64,000 nt of DNA, taken from positions 248,001-312,000 of the forward strand of contig NZ_JBBUTH010000010.1 of the NCBI RefSeq assembly GCF_038066595.1. The letters run 5' to 3'. This stretch comes from Pseudaquabacterium inlustre (GTDB taxonomy: Bacteria; Pseudomonadota; Gammaproteobacteria; Burkholderiales; Burkholderiaceae_C). This document shows, piece by piece, positions 51,458-60,297 of this stretch. The position numbers and the translations under genes are program-made. The notes under the pieces were generated by a model. It was given only the letters and a program-made list of their open reading frames with translations, had not been told where the DNA came from and made no database searches. The number at the start of each line of letters is the position of its first letter. Within the stretch, counting starts at the first letter, position 1.

Positions 51458-52653
51458 CGGCGGCACTGCGGTGGATGGGGCGCGCGATGGACCGGTTGCG
51501 CCGGCTGGGCTGGGTCGGCCTGTTCGGCCTGCTGGGTGCGATGAGCCTGCTGGCCCTGCCGGCCCGGGCCCACAAGGCCAGCGACAGCTACCTGGCCATC
51601 ACGGTCGAGCCCGATGGCCGGGTGCACGGCCAGTGGGACATCGCGCTGCGCGACCTGGACCATGCGCTGGGTCTGGACGCCGACGGCAATGGCGAGATCA
51701 CCTGGGGCGAACTGCGCGCCCAGCATGGCGAGATCGCCGCCTACGCGCTGGCCCGGCTGGCGCTGTCGCGCGATGGCCAGCGCTGCATGCTGGCGGCCGG
51801 CCCGCAGCAGGTGGACAGCCACACCGACGGCGCCTACACCGTGCTGCCGCTGCGCATCGACTGCCCAGCGGTGCCCGGCGGCGGGCCCGGCGACACGCTG
51901 GCGATGGACTACCGCCTGTTCGCCGATCTGGACCCGCAGCACCGCGGCCTGCTGCGCCTGCGCGCCGGGGTGCTGACCCGCAGCGCGGTGTTTGCGCCCG
52001 AGTCGGCACGCCAGAGCTTCGCGCTGGCCGCCCCCGGCACGCTGGCCCAGCTGCTGGACCATGGCCGCGAAGGGGTGTGGCACATCTGGATCGGCTTCGA
52101 CCACATCCTGTTCCTGGTGTCGCTGCTGCTGCCGGCCGTGCTGGTGTGGCAGGCGGGCCGCTGGCTGCCGGCCCCCACTTTCCGCGGTGCCTTCATCGAT
52201 GTGTTGAAGATCGTCAGCGCGTTCACGCTGGCGCACAGCCTGACGCTGTCGGCCGCCACGCTGGGCTGGATCACCCTGCCCTCGCGCCTGGTGGAGTCGA
52301 CCATCGCCGCGTCGGTGGTGCTGGCCGCGCTGAACAACCTGTGGCCGCTGGCGCAGGGCCGGCGCTGGCTGGCGGCCTTCGGTTTCGGGCTGATCCACGG
52401 CTTCGGCTTCGCCAGCGTGCTGGCCGACCTGGGCCTGCCGGGTGATGCACTCGCCCTGGCGCTGGTGGGCTTCAACCTCGGCGTGGAGCTGGGCCAGCTG
52501 GCCATCGTCGCGGTGTTCCTGCCGCTGGCCTTCGCACTGCGTGGCACGCGGCTGTACCACTGGGGCGTGCTGCGCGCGGGCTCGGTGCTGATCGCGCTGC
52601 TGGCCGCAGTGTGGTTCGCCGAGCGCGCCTTCCACCTGCAGTTGCTGGCCTGA
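51454..52653 (+). CDS. HupE/UreJ-type membrane protein
   Basis: A 399-residue protein. A signal-like first helix and a periplasmic strand-rich domain (HKASDSYLAITVEPDG... to about residue 205) carry an EF-hand-like DADGNGEITWGEL. Then come HIWIGFDHILFLVSLLLPAV and about six further TM helices with LAHSLTLSAATLGW and FGFGLIHGFGFASVLADLGLP. These are HupE/UreJ_2 family motifs, with His/Asp residues proposed to carry nickel or cobalt. The TPR protein upstream is translationally coupled. Confidence 0.85.
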   Translation: MTAALRWMGRAMDRLRRLGWVGLFGLLGAMSLLALPARAHKASDSYLAITVEPDGRVHGQWDIALRDLDHALGLDADGNGEITWGELRAQHGEIAAYALARLALSRDGQRCMLAAGPQQVDSHTDGAYTVLPLRIDCPAVPGGGPGDTLAMDYRLFADLDPQHRGLLRLRAGVLTRSAVFAPESARQSFALAAPGTLAQLLDHGREGVWHIWIGFDHILFLVSLLLPAVLVWQAGRWLPAPTFRGAFIDVLKIVSAFTLAHSLTLSAATLGWITLPSRLVESTIAASVVLAALNNLWPLAQGRRWLAAFGFGLIHGFGFASVLADLGLPGDALALALVGFNLGVELGQLAIVAVFLPLAFALRGTRLYHWGVLRAGSVLIALLAAVWFAERAFHLQLLA

Positions 52654-52663
52654 ACGCCGGCGT

Positions 52664-53440
52664 TCAGCGCGGTGCCGGCGCCACCTCCAGCGCCAGCGTC
52701 ATGAAGCGACTGTCGAACTGGTCGGGCTGCTCGGTGGACAGGCGCAGGTCGATCGCACGCAGCAGCCAGTGACCGGCCAGCGGCAGCGGCTGGGTGACCA
52801 GGCCCTGCGCATCGGTGCGCTGCCACAGGCCGATGCGGCCGCGCTCGTGCCGCCACTCCACCGACAGGCCGGGCACCGGCTGGCCGTCGCGCAGCACCTG
52901 CACCGTCACGCGGTCGCCGGCCTGCAGCGTGCGGCGTTCGCCCTGCAGCAGCATGTCCATGCCCAGGCCGCTGGGCACCGCGGCCGGCCCGCTGCCCGGG
53001 CGCTCGATGCGCAGGTGCTTCACGTAGCGCTCGCGCCAGGGCAGGCCACGCGCGGCCATGGCCTGCCAGGTGGCCAGCATCTCGGCGCCGGGCCGCACTT
53101 CCTTCAGGTAGGCGGGGATGGTGCGTGGCGTCAGTTCCACATCGAAGGCGCTGGTCTGCATCCAGCAGCTGGCGGCACCGGCCGGCGGCCGTAGCGGCAG
53201 CGCGGTGGCGGTGTAGGGCAAGGCCGTCGGCCGCGGCAGCGGCTGGCCGGCAGCGTCCACGCAGCCCTGGCGCGGCAGGTATTCGGTGCCGATGGGCGTC
53301 TCCAGCACCGGGAACTGGTCTCCCGTGCCCAGCAGCCACACGCCGTCGGGCTGCGGTGCCAGCCAGCTGTCATGGGCCAGGGCGGCCAGGCTGGTGCCGG
53401 CCAGGCAGGCAGCGAGCAGGAGCGGTCGGATCGAAGCCAT
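52664..53440 (-). CDS. DUF4198-like exported protein
   Basis: A 258-residue protein with a signal peptide (cleavage after LAALA, about residue 22; mature start HDSWLAP). His23, Asp24 and Trp26 near the mature N-terminus are the DUF4198 signature, a family that includes NikK-like nickel-binding proteins. The C-terminal part is an Ig-like/beta domain (VTVQVLRDGQPVPGLSVEW). Convergent with the HupE/UreJ gene (10 nt between stops), which fits shared metal handling. Confidence 0.78.
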   Translation of the reverse strand: MASIRPLLLAACLAGTSLAALAHDSWLAPQPDGVWLLGTGDQFPVLETPIGTEYLPRQGCVDAAGQPLPRPTALPYTATALPLRPPAGAASCWMQTSAFDVELTPRTIPAYLKEVRPGAEMLATWQAMAARGLPWRERYVKHLRIERPGSGPAAVPSGLGMDMLLQGERRTLQAGDRVTVQVLRDGQPVPGLSVEWRHERGRIGLWQRTDAQGLVTQPLPLAGHWLLRAIDLRLSTEQPDQFDSRFMTLALEVAPAPR

Positions 53441-53486
53441 GCCGCACTGTACGCGGCCGGCCCCGTGGCGGATGCACGGGCTCGGC

Positions 53487-54290
53487 TCAACCCACCGTGC
53501 TGCGCTGGGCGGCCTGCTGTGCCTGCGCGGCCAGCACCTGGGCGCGCACCGCCTCGGTCAGCCGCGCCTTCAGGCCGGCGAACTCGGGCGTGGTCTTCAC
53601 CGAGTAGTGGCGCGGGTGCGGCAGCGGCACGCGCTCGTCCAGCACGATGCGGCCGGGCCGTGCGCTCATCACCACCACGCGGCTGCCCATGAACACGGCC
53701 TCGTCGATGTCGTGCGTGACGAACAGCACCGTGGTTCGCTCGGCCTCCCAGATGCCCAGCAGCAGTTCCTGCATCAGCTCGCGGGTCTGGTGATCCAGCG
53801 CGCCGAAGGGCTCGTCCATCAGCAGCATGCGCGGGCGGTTGGCCAGCGCGCGGGCCAATGCGGTGCGCTGCTGCATGCCGCCTGAGAGCTGCTTGGGGTA
53901 GTGGTTCTCGAAGCCTTTGAGGCCCACCTTGGCGAGAAAGTCGTGGGCGATGGCCAGTTGCTCGCTGCGCGGCAGGCCGCGCTCACGCAGGCCGAAGCAC
54001 ACGTTGTCCAGCACCGTGAGCCAGGGGAACAGCGTGTAGCTCTGGAATACCATGCCGCGCTCGGCACCGGGGCCGGTGATCCGGTGGCCTTCCAGCTCGG
54101 CGCGGCCGGCGGTGGGCTGATCCAGGCCCGCCACGATGCGCAGCAGCGTGCTCTTGCCGCAGCCGCTGGGGCCGAGGATGGTGATGAAGTCGTTCTCGGC
54201 CACGTCCAGGTCGGTGGCCTGCAGCGCCAGGGTGGTGTCGAAGCGGCGCTCCAGCCCGCGGACGGTGAGCAATGCGGTGGTGTTCGTCAT
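53487..54290 (-). CDS. ABC transporter ATPase, NitT/TauT/SsuB type
   Basis: A 267-residue ATPase: Walker A GPSGCGKST, Q-loop FQSYTLFPWLTV, signature LSGGMQQR, Walker B LLMDEPFGALD and H-loop VTHDIDEA. The organisation matches nitrate/taurine/sulfonate-type importers. Downstream of hutH in the same direction, with permease and binding protein. It powers uptake of an organic solute. Confidence 0.92.
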   Translation of the reverse strand: MTNTTALLTVRGLERRFDTTLALQATDLDVAENDFITILGPSGCGKSTLLRIVAGLDQPTAGRAELEGHRITGPGAERGMVFQSYTLFPWLTVLDNVCFGLRERGLPRSEQLAIAHDFLAKVGLKGFENHYPKQLSGGMQQRTALARALANRPRMLLMDEPFGALDHQTRELMQELLLGIWEAERTTVLFVTHDIDEAVFMGSRVVVMSARPGRIVLDERVPLPHPRHYSVKTTPEFAGLKARLTEAVRAQVLAAQAQQAAQRSTVG

Positions 54291-54303
54291 CGTTCCGTCT
54301 CGC

Positions 54304-55083
54304 TCAGCGGCCGAGCTGGGCCCAGGGGAAGAGGCGCCGGTTGGCGGCCTTGAACAGCATGTCGCTGGCCAGCCCGATCAGGCCGATGACGATGATGCCG
54401 AAGATGATCTGGTCGGTGGCCAGCAGGGCCTGGCTGTCGGTGATCATGTGGCCGATGCCGCTGGAAGCGCCGATCAGCTCGGCCACGATCACGTAGGTCC
54501 AGGCCCAGCCCAGCACCATGCGCAGCACCTCGGCGATCTCGGGCGCCGCGCCGGGGATCAGCACGCGGCGGATCAGGCCGCGGTCGTTCACGCCCAGCGT
54601 GTAGGCCGCTTCCACCAGGTCGCGCCGGGTGTTGCCCACGATCACCGCGATCATCAGCACCAGCTGGAAGAAGCTGCCGATGAAGATGACCGCCAGCTTC
54701 TGCTTCTCCCCGATGCCGGCCCACAGGATCAGCAGCGGGATGAAGGCGCTGGCTGGCAGGTAGCGCGCAAAGCTGATGAAGGGCTCGAAAAAGGCCTCCA
54801 CCGGCTTGTAGGCGCCCATGGCCACGCCCAGCGGCAAGGCGATTACCGCGGCGATCAGGAAGCCGCCCACCACGCGCCACACCGTCCACAGGATGTCCCA
54901 GCCGAAGCCCATCTCGGTGAGCAGCGTCACGCCGCTTCTCACCATGGTCAGCGGGTCGGCCAGGAAGGTCTTCTGCACGAAGCCGCCGAAGGTGGCCAGC
55001 GCCCACAGCGCCACGAACAGCACGAAGAAACTCACCCCCAGCGCCACGCGGGCGCCGGGGCTCACCGGGGTCAGCGGCTTCAT
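54304..55083 (-). CDS. ABC transporter permease, NitT/TauT type
   Basis: A 259-residue inner-membrane protein with six hydrophobic segments and the EAA loop region (AAYTLGVNDRGLIRRVLIPGAAPEIAEVLRM). It starts 19 nt after the binding-protein gene. Confidence 0.9.
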   Translation of the reverse strand: MKPLTPVSPGARVALGVSFFVLFVALWALATFGGFVQKTFLADPLTMVRSGVTLLTEMGFGWDILWTVWRVVGGFLIAAVIALPLGVAMGAYKPVEAFFEPFISFARYLPASAFIPLLILWAGIGEKQKLAVIFIGSFFQLVLMIAVIVGNTRRDLVEAAYTLGVNDRGLIRRVLIPGAAPEIAEVLRMVLGWAWTYVIVAELIGASSGIGHMITDSQALLATDQIIFGIIVIGLIGLASDMLFKAANRRLFPWAQLGR

Positions 55084-55102
55084 CGTCGACGGTGCCGTGC
55101 GC

Positions 55103-56071
55103 TTACTTCAGGAACTGGGTGGTGGCCAGCTTCGACAGATCCGGGATCTGCTTGATGATGCCGGCCTCCAGCAGCAGCTCGGCCGCCTCCTTGGTGAACT
55201 GGGCGTGCTCGCCGGCGAAGAACTTCTGGTTCGCCTCGCGGTCCTGCCAGCGCAGGTAGGCCTGGCTCTTCTCGAAAGCCTCGCCGGTCTGCTTGACGTC
55301 GGCGCCCATGATCTCGAAGCTCTTCTTCGGATCGGCCTTGATCATGGCCACGGCATCGAAGTAGCTGTCGGCCAGGGCCTTGGCGGCCTTGGGGTTCTCG
55401 GCCAGGAACTTGGGCGTGCAGCCGAAGGTGTCCATCACCATCGGGTAGTCCAGCGTGGTGGCGATGATCTTGCCGGCCTCGGGCTTGGCACGCACGGCGC
55501 CCAGGTAGGGCTCGTAGGTCATCGCGGCGTCGATGCCGTCGGTGCCGGCGATCATGGCGTTGGCGGCGGCCTGCGGTTCCAGGTTCACCACCTTCACATC
55601 CTTCAGGCCCAGGCCGTTCTTCTTCAACATCCAGGCCAGCGTGAAGTACGGGGCGGTGCCGGGCGCGCTGGCGGCCACGGTCTTGCCCTTCAGGTCGGCG
55701 ATCTTGGCGATGCCGGGCTTGACCACCATGCCGTCGGCGCCGTAGCTCTTGTCGAGCTGGAAGATCTGCGTGGTGGCCACGCCGTTGGCGTTCCACACCA
55801 CCCAGGTCTCCACCGTGGTGGCGGCGCACTGGATGTCGCCGCTGGCAATCGCCAGGTGGCGGTCCTTCTGCGGGATCTTCTTGATGCTGACATCCAGGCC
55901 GTGCTTCTTGAAGATGCCCGCCTCCTTGGCCAGCGTGAGCGGCGCGAAGCCGGTCCAGCCGCTGATGCCGATGGCCAGCTTGGCCTCCTGGGCTTGCGCG
56001 GCGCTGGCCAGCAGCAGGGTGGTGGCCAGGGTGCTGGCGGCCAGGGCGATGCGGGAACGGGTGGAACTCAT
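55103..56071 (-). CDS. NMT1/TauA-like periplasmic binding protein of the hut locus
   Basis: A 322-residue protein with a signal peptide (cleavage near AQAQ, about residue 29). The mature part LAIGISGWTGFAPLTLAKEAGIFKKHGLDVSIKK, then DRHLAIASGDIQCAATT and LKGKTVAASAPGTAPYFTLAWMLKK, is characteristic of the NMT1/TauA group. The ATG at 56071 with GGAG 9 nt upstream is preferred to a GTG at 56080. It lies 45 nt after hutH. Its place suggests histidine, urocanate or a related imidazole as ligand; this is inference. Confidence 0.85.
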   Translation of the reverse strand: MSSTRSRIALAASTLATTLLLASAAQAQEAKLAIGISGWTGFAPLTLAKEAGIFKKHGLDVSIKKIPQKDRHLAIASGDIQCAATTVETWVVWNANGVATTQIFQLDKSYGADGMVVKPGIAKIADLKGKTVAASAPGTAPYFTLAWMLKKNGLGLKDVKVVNLEPQAAANAMIAGTDGIDAAMTYEPYLGAVRAKPEAGKIIATTLDYPMVMDTFGCTPKFLAENPKAAKALADSYFDAVAMIKADPKKSFEIMGADVKQTGEAFEKSQAYLRWQDREANQKFFAGEHAQFTKEAAELLLEAGIIKQIPDLSKLATTQFLK

Positions 56072-56116
56072 GACAGGCACTCCAGGAACGGGGTTGCGGG
56101 TGGGGTCAGTGGTCGA

Positions 56117-57751
56117 TCAGTGAGGGTGGTGCGACGGGTGGTCGCACACCGTGCCGCCATCTTCGGCGGAGCCGGCATCGCCGTCCATGTCGGCGCGCAA
56201 GTCGGCCTGTGGCCACAGCGTGGGCAGGCCGGTCTGGCGGTCGAGCAGATCGCTCAGCCGCCCGCTGCGCAGCAGCGTGGTGGCCTGGGCGATGTCAGGG
56301 GCCAGGTAATGGTCGGTGGTCATGGCGGGGCAGTGCTGGCGCAGCAGCGCGATGGTCTCCTCCAGCGCCGGGCTGCTGGCCAGTGGCCGCAGAAAGGCGA
56401 TGCCCTGGGCCGCGGCCAGCCACTCGATGCCGAGGATGTGCGCGGTGTTGCTCACCATCGCTTGCAAGCGCCGTGCCGCGAAGGTGGCCATGCTCACATG
56501 GTCTTCCTGGTTGGCGCTGGTGGGCAGGCTGTCCACGCTGGCCGGGTGGGCCAGGCTCTTGTTCTCGCTGGCCAGGCTGGCGGCGGTGACGTGCGCGATC
56601 ATGAAGCCGCTGTTCAGGCCCGCGTCGGCGGTCAGGAAGGGCGGCAGGCGCGACACGCCGGCATCGATCAGCATGGCGATGCGGCGCTCGGCGATGGCGC
56701 CCACCTCGGCGATGGCCAGGGCCATGCCATCGGCGGCCAGCGCCACCGGCTCGGCGTGGAAGTTGCCGCCGCTGATCATCTCGCCGGTGTCGGCGAAGAC
56801 GAGCGGGTTGTCCGTCACGGCATTGGCCTCGCGCAGCAGCACCTGCGCGGCGTGGCGCAGTTGATCGAGGCAGGCGCCCACCACCTGCGGCTGGCAGCGC
56901 AGGCAGTACGGGTCTTGCACGCGCTCGTCGCCTTCCACATGCGATGCCCGAATGGCACTGCCGGCCAGCAGGGCGCGGTAGATGCGCGCCACGTCGATCT
57001 GGCCCGGCTGGCCGCGCAGCGCGTGGATGCGCGGGTCGAAGGGGCCGTCGCTGCCGCGGGCGGCGTCCACTGTCAGCGCGCCCACCACCAGTGCAGCCTC
57101 GAACACCGGGCGGAATGCGAACAGCGCATGCAGCGCCAGCGCGGTGCTGGTCTGCGTGCCGTTGATCAGCGCCAGGCCTTCCTTGGCCTCCAGCGCCAGC
57201 GGGGTGATGCGCGCCTGCGTCAAGGCCTCGGCCGCCGGCACCGGCTGGCCATCGGTGCCGAGGAAGGCGCCCTCGCCCATCAGCGCCAGGGTCATGTGCG
57301 ACAAGGGCGCCAGGTCGCCCGAGGCGCCGACCGAGCCCTGGCTGGGCACGTAGGGCACCAGGCCCGCGTTGTGCACGGCCAGCAGGGTGTCGATCACCAC
57401 CGGCCGCACACCGCTGTGCCCCCGCCCCAGGCTGGCTGCCTTCAACGCCAGCATCAGACGCACCACGGCGGGCTGCAGCGGCTCGCCCACGCCCACGCTG
57501 TGGCTGCGGATCAGGTTGCGCTGCAACTGCGCCAGATCGGCCGCGCTGATGCGCGTGCTGGCCAGCTTGCCGAAGCCGGTGTTGACGCCGTACACCGGTG
57601 CGTCTCCCGCGGCGGCGGCCTGCACCAGCGCCGCGCTGGCCTGGATGGCGGGCAGCGCCGTGGGGTCGAGCATCAGCCGCAGCGGCCGATCGCCTTCGTT
57701 GTGGATGGCCTGCAGCACATCCAGCGTCAGTTCTCCGGGGCGCAACAGCAT
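56117..57751 (-). CDS. hutH: Histidine ammonia-lyase
   Basis: A 544-residue MIO enzyme that deaminates L-histidine to urocanate. The MIO tripeptide Ala143-Ser144-Gly145 lies in GSVGASGDLAPLSHM; GVNTGFGKL, ALINGTQTST and SADQEDHVS-like NQEDHVSM are also in place. The length is slightly above the usual 510 because of a C-terminal tail ending CDHPSHHPH, a His-rich metal-prone end. Starts 2 nt after hutU. Confidence 0.96.
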   Translation of the reverse strand: MLLRPGELTLDVLQAIHNEGDRPLRLMLDPTALPAIQASAALVQAAAAGDAPVYGVNTGFGKLASTRISAADLAQLQRNLIRSHSVGVGEPLQPAVVRLMLALKAASLGRGHSGVRPVVIDTLLAVHNAGLVPYVPSQGSVGASGDLAPLSHMTLALMGEGAFLGTDGQPVPAAEALTQARITPLALEAKEGLALINGTQTSTALALHALFAFRPVFEAALVVGALTVDAARGSDGPFDPRIHALRGQPGQIDVARIYRALLAGSAIRASHVEGDERVQDPYCLRCQPQVVGACLDQLRHAAQVLLREANAVTDNPLVFADTGEMISGGNFHAEPVALAADGMALAIAEVGAIAERRIAMLIDAGVSRLPPFLTADAGLNSGFMIAHVTAASLASENKSLAHPASVDSLPTSANQEDHVSMATFAARRLQAMVSNTAHILGIEWLAAAQGIAFLRPLASSPALEETIALLRQHCPAMTTDHYLAPDIAQATTLLRSGRLSDLLDRQTGLPTLWPQADLRADMDGDAGSAEDGGTVCDHPSHHPH

Positions 57752-57753
57752 GC

Positions 57754-59454
57754 TTACTTGACCATCGGCAGGTTGAGGTTCTGCTCGTGCGCGCAGGCGA
57801 TGGCCTCGGCATAGCCGGCATCGGCATGGCGCATCACGCCGGTGGCGGGGTCGTTCCACAGCACGCGTTCGATGCGTTTGTCAGCCGCTTCAGTGCCGTC
57901 GCAGACGATCACCACGCCGCTGTGCTGGCTGTAGCCCATGCCCACGCCGCCGCCGTGGTGCAGGCTCACCCAGGTGGCGCCGCCGGCGGTGTTGAGCAGC
58001 GCGTTCAGCATCGGCCAGTCGCTCACCGCGTCGCTGCCGTCCTTCATGGCCTCGGTCTCGCGGTTGGGGCTGGCCACGCTGCCGCTGTCGAGATGATCAC
58101 GGCCGATCACGATGGGCGCCTTCAGCTCGCCCTTGCGCACCATCTCGTTGAAGGCCAGGCCGGCGCGGTGGCGCTCGCCCAGGCCGATCCAGCAGATGCG
58201 TGCCGGCAGGCCCTGAAAGGCGATGCGCTCGCCGGCCATGTCCAGCCAGCGGTGCAGGTGTGCGTCCTCGGGGAACAGCTCCTTCATCTTGGCGTCGGTC
58301 TTGCGGATGTCCTCCGGATCACCACTCAGCGCCACCCAGCGGAACGGCCCCTTGCCGCGGCAGAACAGCGGCCGGATGTAGGCCGGCACGAAGCCGGGGA
58401 AGTCGAAGGCGCTCTTCACGCCTTCGTCGAAGGCCACCTGGCGGATGTTGTTGCCGTAGTCGACCGTGGGCACGCCCATCTGCTGGAAGGCCAGCATGGC
58501 CTGCACATGCTGTGCGCAGCCCTGGGCGGCAGCGGCCTTCAGCGCGGCGTGCTGTGCCGCATCGGCGCGGGCGGCCAGCCATTGCGCCACGCTCCAGCCC
58601 GGCGGCAGGTAGCCGTTGACCAGATCGTGCGCGCTGGTCTGGTCGGTCACCAGGTCGGGCTTCGGGCCACCGGCCTGGGCGCGCTTCACCAACTCGGGCA
58701 GCACGTCGGCGGCATTGCCCAGCAGCGCGATGCTGATGGCCTTGCCCTCGGCCGTGTAGCGCTGGATGCGGGCCAGCGCGTCGTCCAGGTCGCTGGCCTG
58801 CTCGTCCACATAGCGGCTGCGCAGGCGGAAGTCGATGCGCGACTGTTGGCACTCGATGTTCAGCGAGCAGAAGCCGGCAAAGGTGGCGGCCAGTGGCTGC
58901 GCGCCGCCCATGCCGCCCAGGCCAGCCGTCAGGATCCATTTGCCTTGGGCTTGACCGGCGTAGTGTTGGCGCGCGGCCTCGACAAAGGTTTCATACGTGC
59001 CCTGCACGATGCCCTGGCTGCCGATGTAGATCCAGCTGCCGGCGGTCATCTGCCCGTACATCATCAGCCCGGCGCGGTCGAGCTGGTTGAAATGCTCCCA
59101 GGTGGCCCATTTGGGCACCAGGTTGGAGTTGGCGATGAGCACCCGTGGTGCATCGGCATGCGTGCGGAACACGCCCACCGGCTTGCCGCTCTGGATCAGC
59201 AGCGACTCGTCTTCCTTCAGCTGCTCCAGGCTCTTGAGGATGGCCTCGAAGCAATCCCAGTTGCGCGCCGCCTTGCCGATGCCGCCGTAGACCACCAGCG
59301 CATCGGGGTTCTCGGCCACCGCGGGGTCGAGGTTGTTTTGCAGCATGCGGTAGGCCGCCTCGATCAGCCAGTTCTTGCAATGCAGCGTGGTGCCGGTGGG
59401 CGCTTTCACCGGGCGGGGCTGGGCGATCTGGCGCTGGGTGGACAGGTCGGTCAT
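57754..59454 (-). CDS. hutU: Urocanate hydratase
   Basis: A 566-residue NAD-dependent urocanase: MLQNNLDPAVAENPDALVVYGGIGKAARNW, MTAGSWIYIGSQGIVQGTYET, GGMGGAQPLA (NAD loop), RIGLGERHRAG-type and HHGGGVGMGYSQHSG. Converts urocanate to imidazolone propionate in the cytosol. It is first in the minus-strand hut transcript and lies behind the HutC-type operator. Confidence 0.97.
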   Translation of the reverse strand: MTDLSTQRQIAQPRPVKAPTGTTLHCKNWLIEAAYRMLQNNLDPAVAENPDALVVYGGIGKAARNWDCFEAILKSLEQLKEDESLLIQSGKPVGVFRTHADAPRVLIANSNLVPKWATWEHFNQLDRAGLMMYGQMTAGSWIYIGSQGIVQGTYETFVEAARQHYAGQAQGKWILTAGLGGMGGAQPLAATFAGFCSLNIECQQSRIDFRLRSRYVDEQASDLDDALARIQRYTAEGKAISIALLGNAADVLPELVKRAQAGGPKPDLVTDQTSAHDLVNGYLPPGWSVAQWLAARADAAQHAALKAAAAQGCAQHVQAMLAFQQMGVPTVDYGNNIRQVAFDEGVKSAFDFPGFVPAYIRPLFCRGKGPFRWVALSGDPEDIRKTDAKMKELFPEDAHLHRWLDMAGERIAFQGLPARICWIGLGERHRAGLAFNEMVRKGELKAPIVIGRDHLDSGSVASPNRETEAMKDGSDAVSDWPMLNALLNTAGGATWVSLHHGGGVGMGYSQHSGVVIVCDGTEAADKRIERVLWNDPATGVMRHADAGYAEAIACAHEQNLNLPMVK

Positions 59455-59485
59455 GGGGGTGGCCTAGGCAGTGCGGAGTGGCGCC

Positions 59486-59514
59486 AATGTACTTGTCTAG
59501 ACAAGCCAAGGCAA
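59486..59514 (-). promoter_or_regulatory. hutU promoter with embedded HutC operator
   Basis: Minus strand: -35 TTGCCT (59509-59514), 17 nt, -10 TACATT (59486-59491). The spacer contains the perfect palindrome CTTGTCT-AGACAAG (59492-59505), which fits the CTTGTATA..AAG-like HutC sites. A repressor bound there would block polymerase; urocanate would release it. The same site lies 45 nt before hutC, so autoregulation is likely. Confidence 0.75.
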
Positions 59515-59550
59515 GTAGCATGCCGGCCAGACCGATCCACGCAAACCCGC

Positions 59551-60297
59551 ATGCCCGCCCGACCGCCATCGCCGCGCCCTGCCCGAAGTCCGGGTCAGGC
59601 GTTGGCGCCCTATGCCCAGGTCAAGCACTTCCTGCGCGATGCGCTGGCCAGTGGCCAGTACCCACCCGGCACGCTGATGCCCAGCGAGGCCGAGCTGGTG
59701 CAACGCTTCGGCGTCAGCCGCATGACCGTGGGTCGCGCGCTGCGCGAGCTGGTGGCCGAGGGCCTGGTGGACCGCGTGCAGGGCGTGGGCACCTTTGCGG
59801 CGCAGCTGGGCAAGGTGGCCTCGCAGCTGATGATCCGTGACCTGCATGAAGAGATCACCCAGCGCGGCCACCACCACCGCGCCCAGGTGCACCTGGCGCG
59901 GCAGGAGGCGGCCAGCGCCGGCGTGGCCGCGCAGCTGGGGCTGGCGGCCGGCGCACCGGTGTTCCACACACTGATCGTGCACCTGGAGAACGAGGTGCCC
60001 CTGCAGTGCGAAGACCGCTACGTGAACCCCGCGGCCGCGCCCGGCTACCTGGGCGTGGACTTCACGCAGACCACGCCCACGCATTACCTGCTGGAGGTGG
60101 CGCCGCTGTGGCAGGCCAGCTACAGCATCGAGGCGGCGCTGCCCACCGCGCGCGAGGCCAGGCTGCTGGGCATTGCCGCCAGCGAGCCCTGCCTGGTGGT
60201 GGTGCGCCGCACCACCAACGCGCAGCACGCCATCACCGCGGCGCGGCTGGTGCATCCGGGCAGCCGCTACCGCGTGCAGGGGGAGTTCGCGCCATGA
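59551..60297 (+). CDS. hutC: Histidine-utilisation repressor HutC (GntR/UTRA)
   Basis: A 248-residue regulator with a winged HTH (AQVKHFLRDALASGQYPPGTLMPSEAELVQRFGVSRMTVGRALRELVAEG) and a UTRA effector domain with the ligand-binding part FHTLIVHLENEVPLQCEDRYVNP. In the family it is a urocanate-responsive repressor. Its stop overlaps the hutD start (ATGA). Confidence 0.93.
   Translation: MPARPPSPRPARSPGQALAPYAQVKHFLRDALASGQYPPGTLMPSEAELVQRFGVSRMTVGRALRELVAEGLVDRVQGVGTFAAQLGKVASQLMIRDLHEEITQRGHHHRAQVHLARQEAASAGVAAQLGLAAGAPVFHTLIVHLENEVPLQCEDRYVNPAAAPGYLGVDFTQTTPTHYLLEVAPLWQASYSIEAALPTAREARLLGIAASEPCLVVVRRTTNAQHAITAARLVHPGSRYRVQGEFAP

Noticed and set aside
57598..59550. Upstream part of the frame that contains hutC
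   Set aside because: This part is antisense to hutU and hutH. HutC proper starts at 59551, where the GntR HTH follows.
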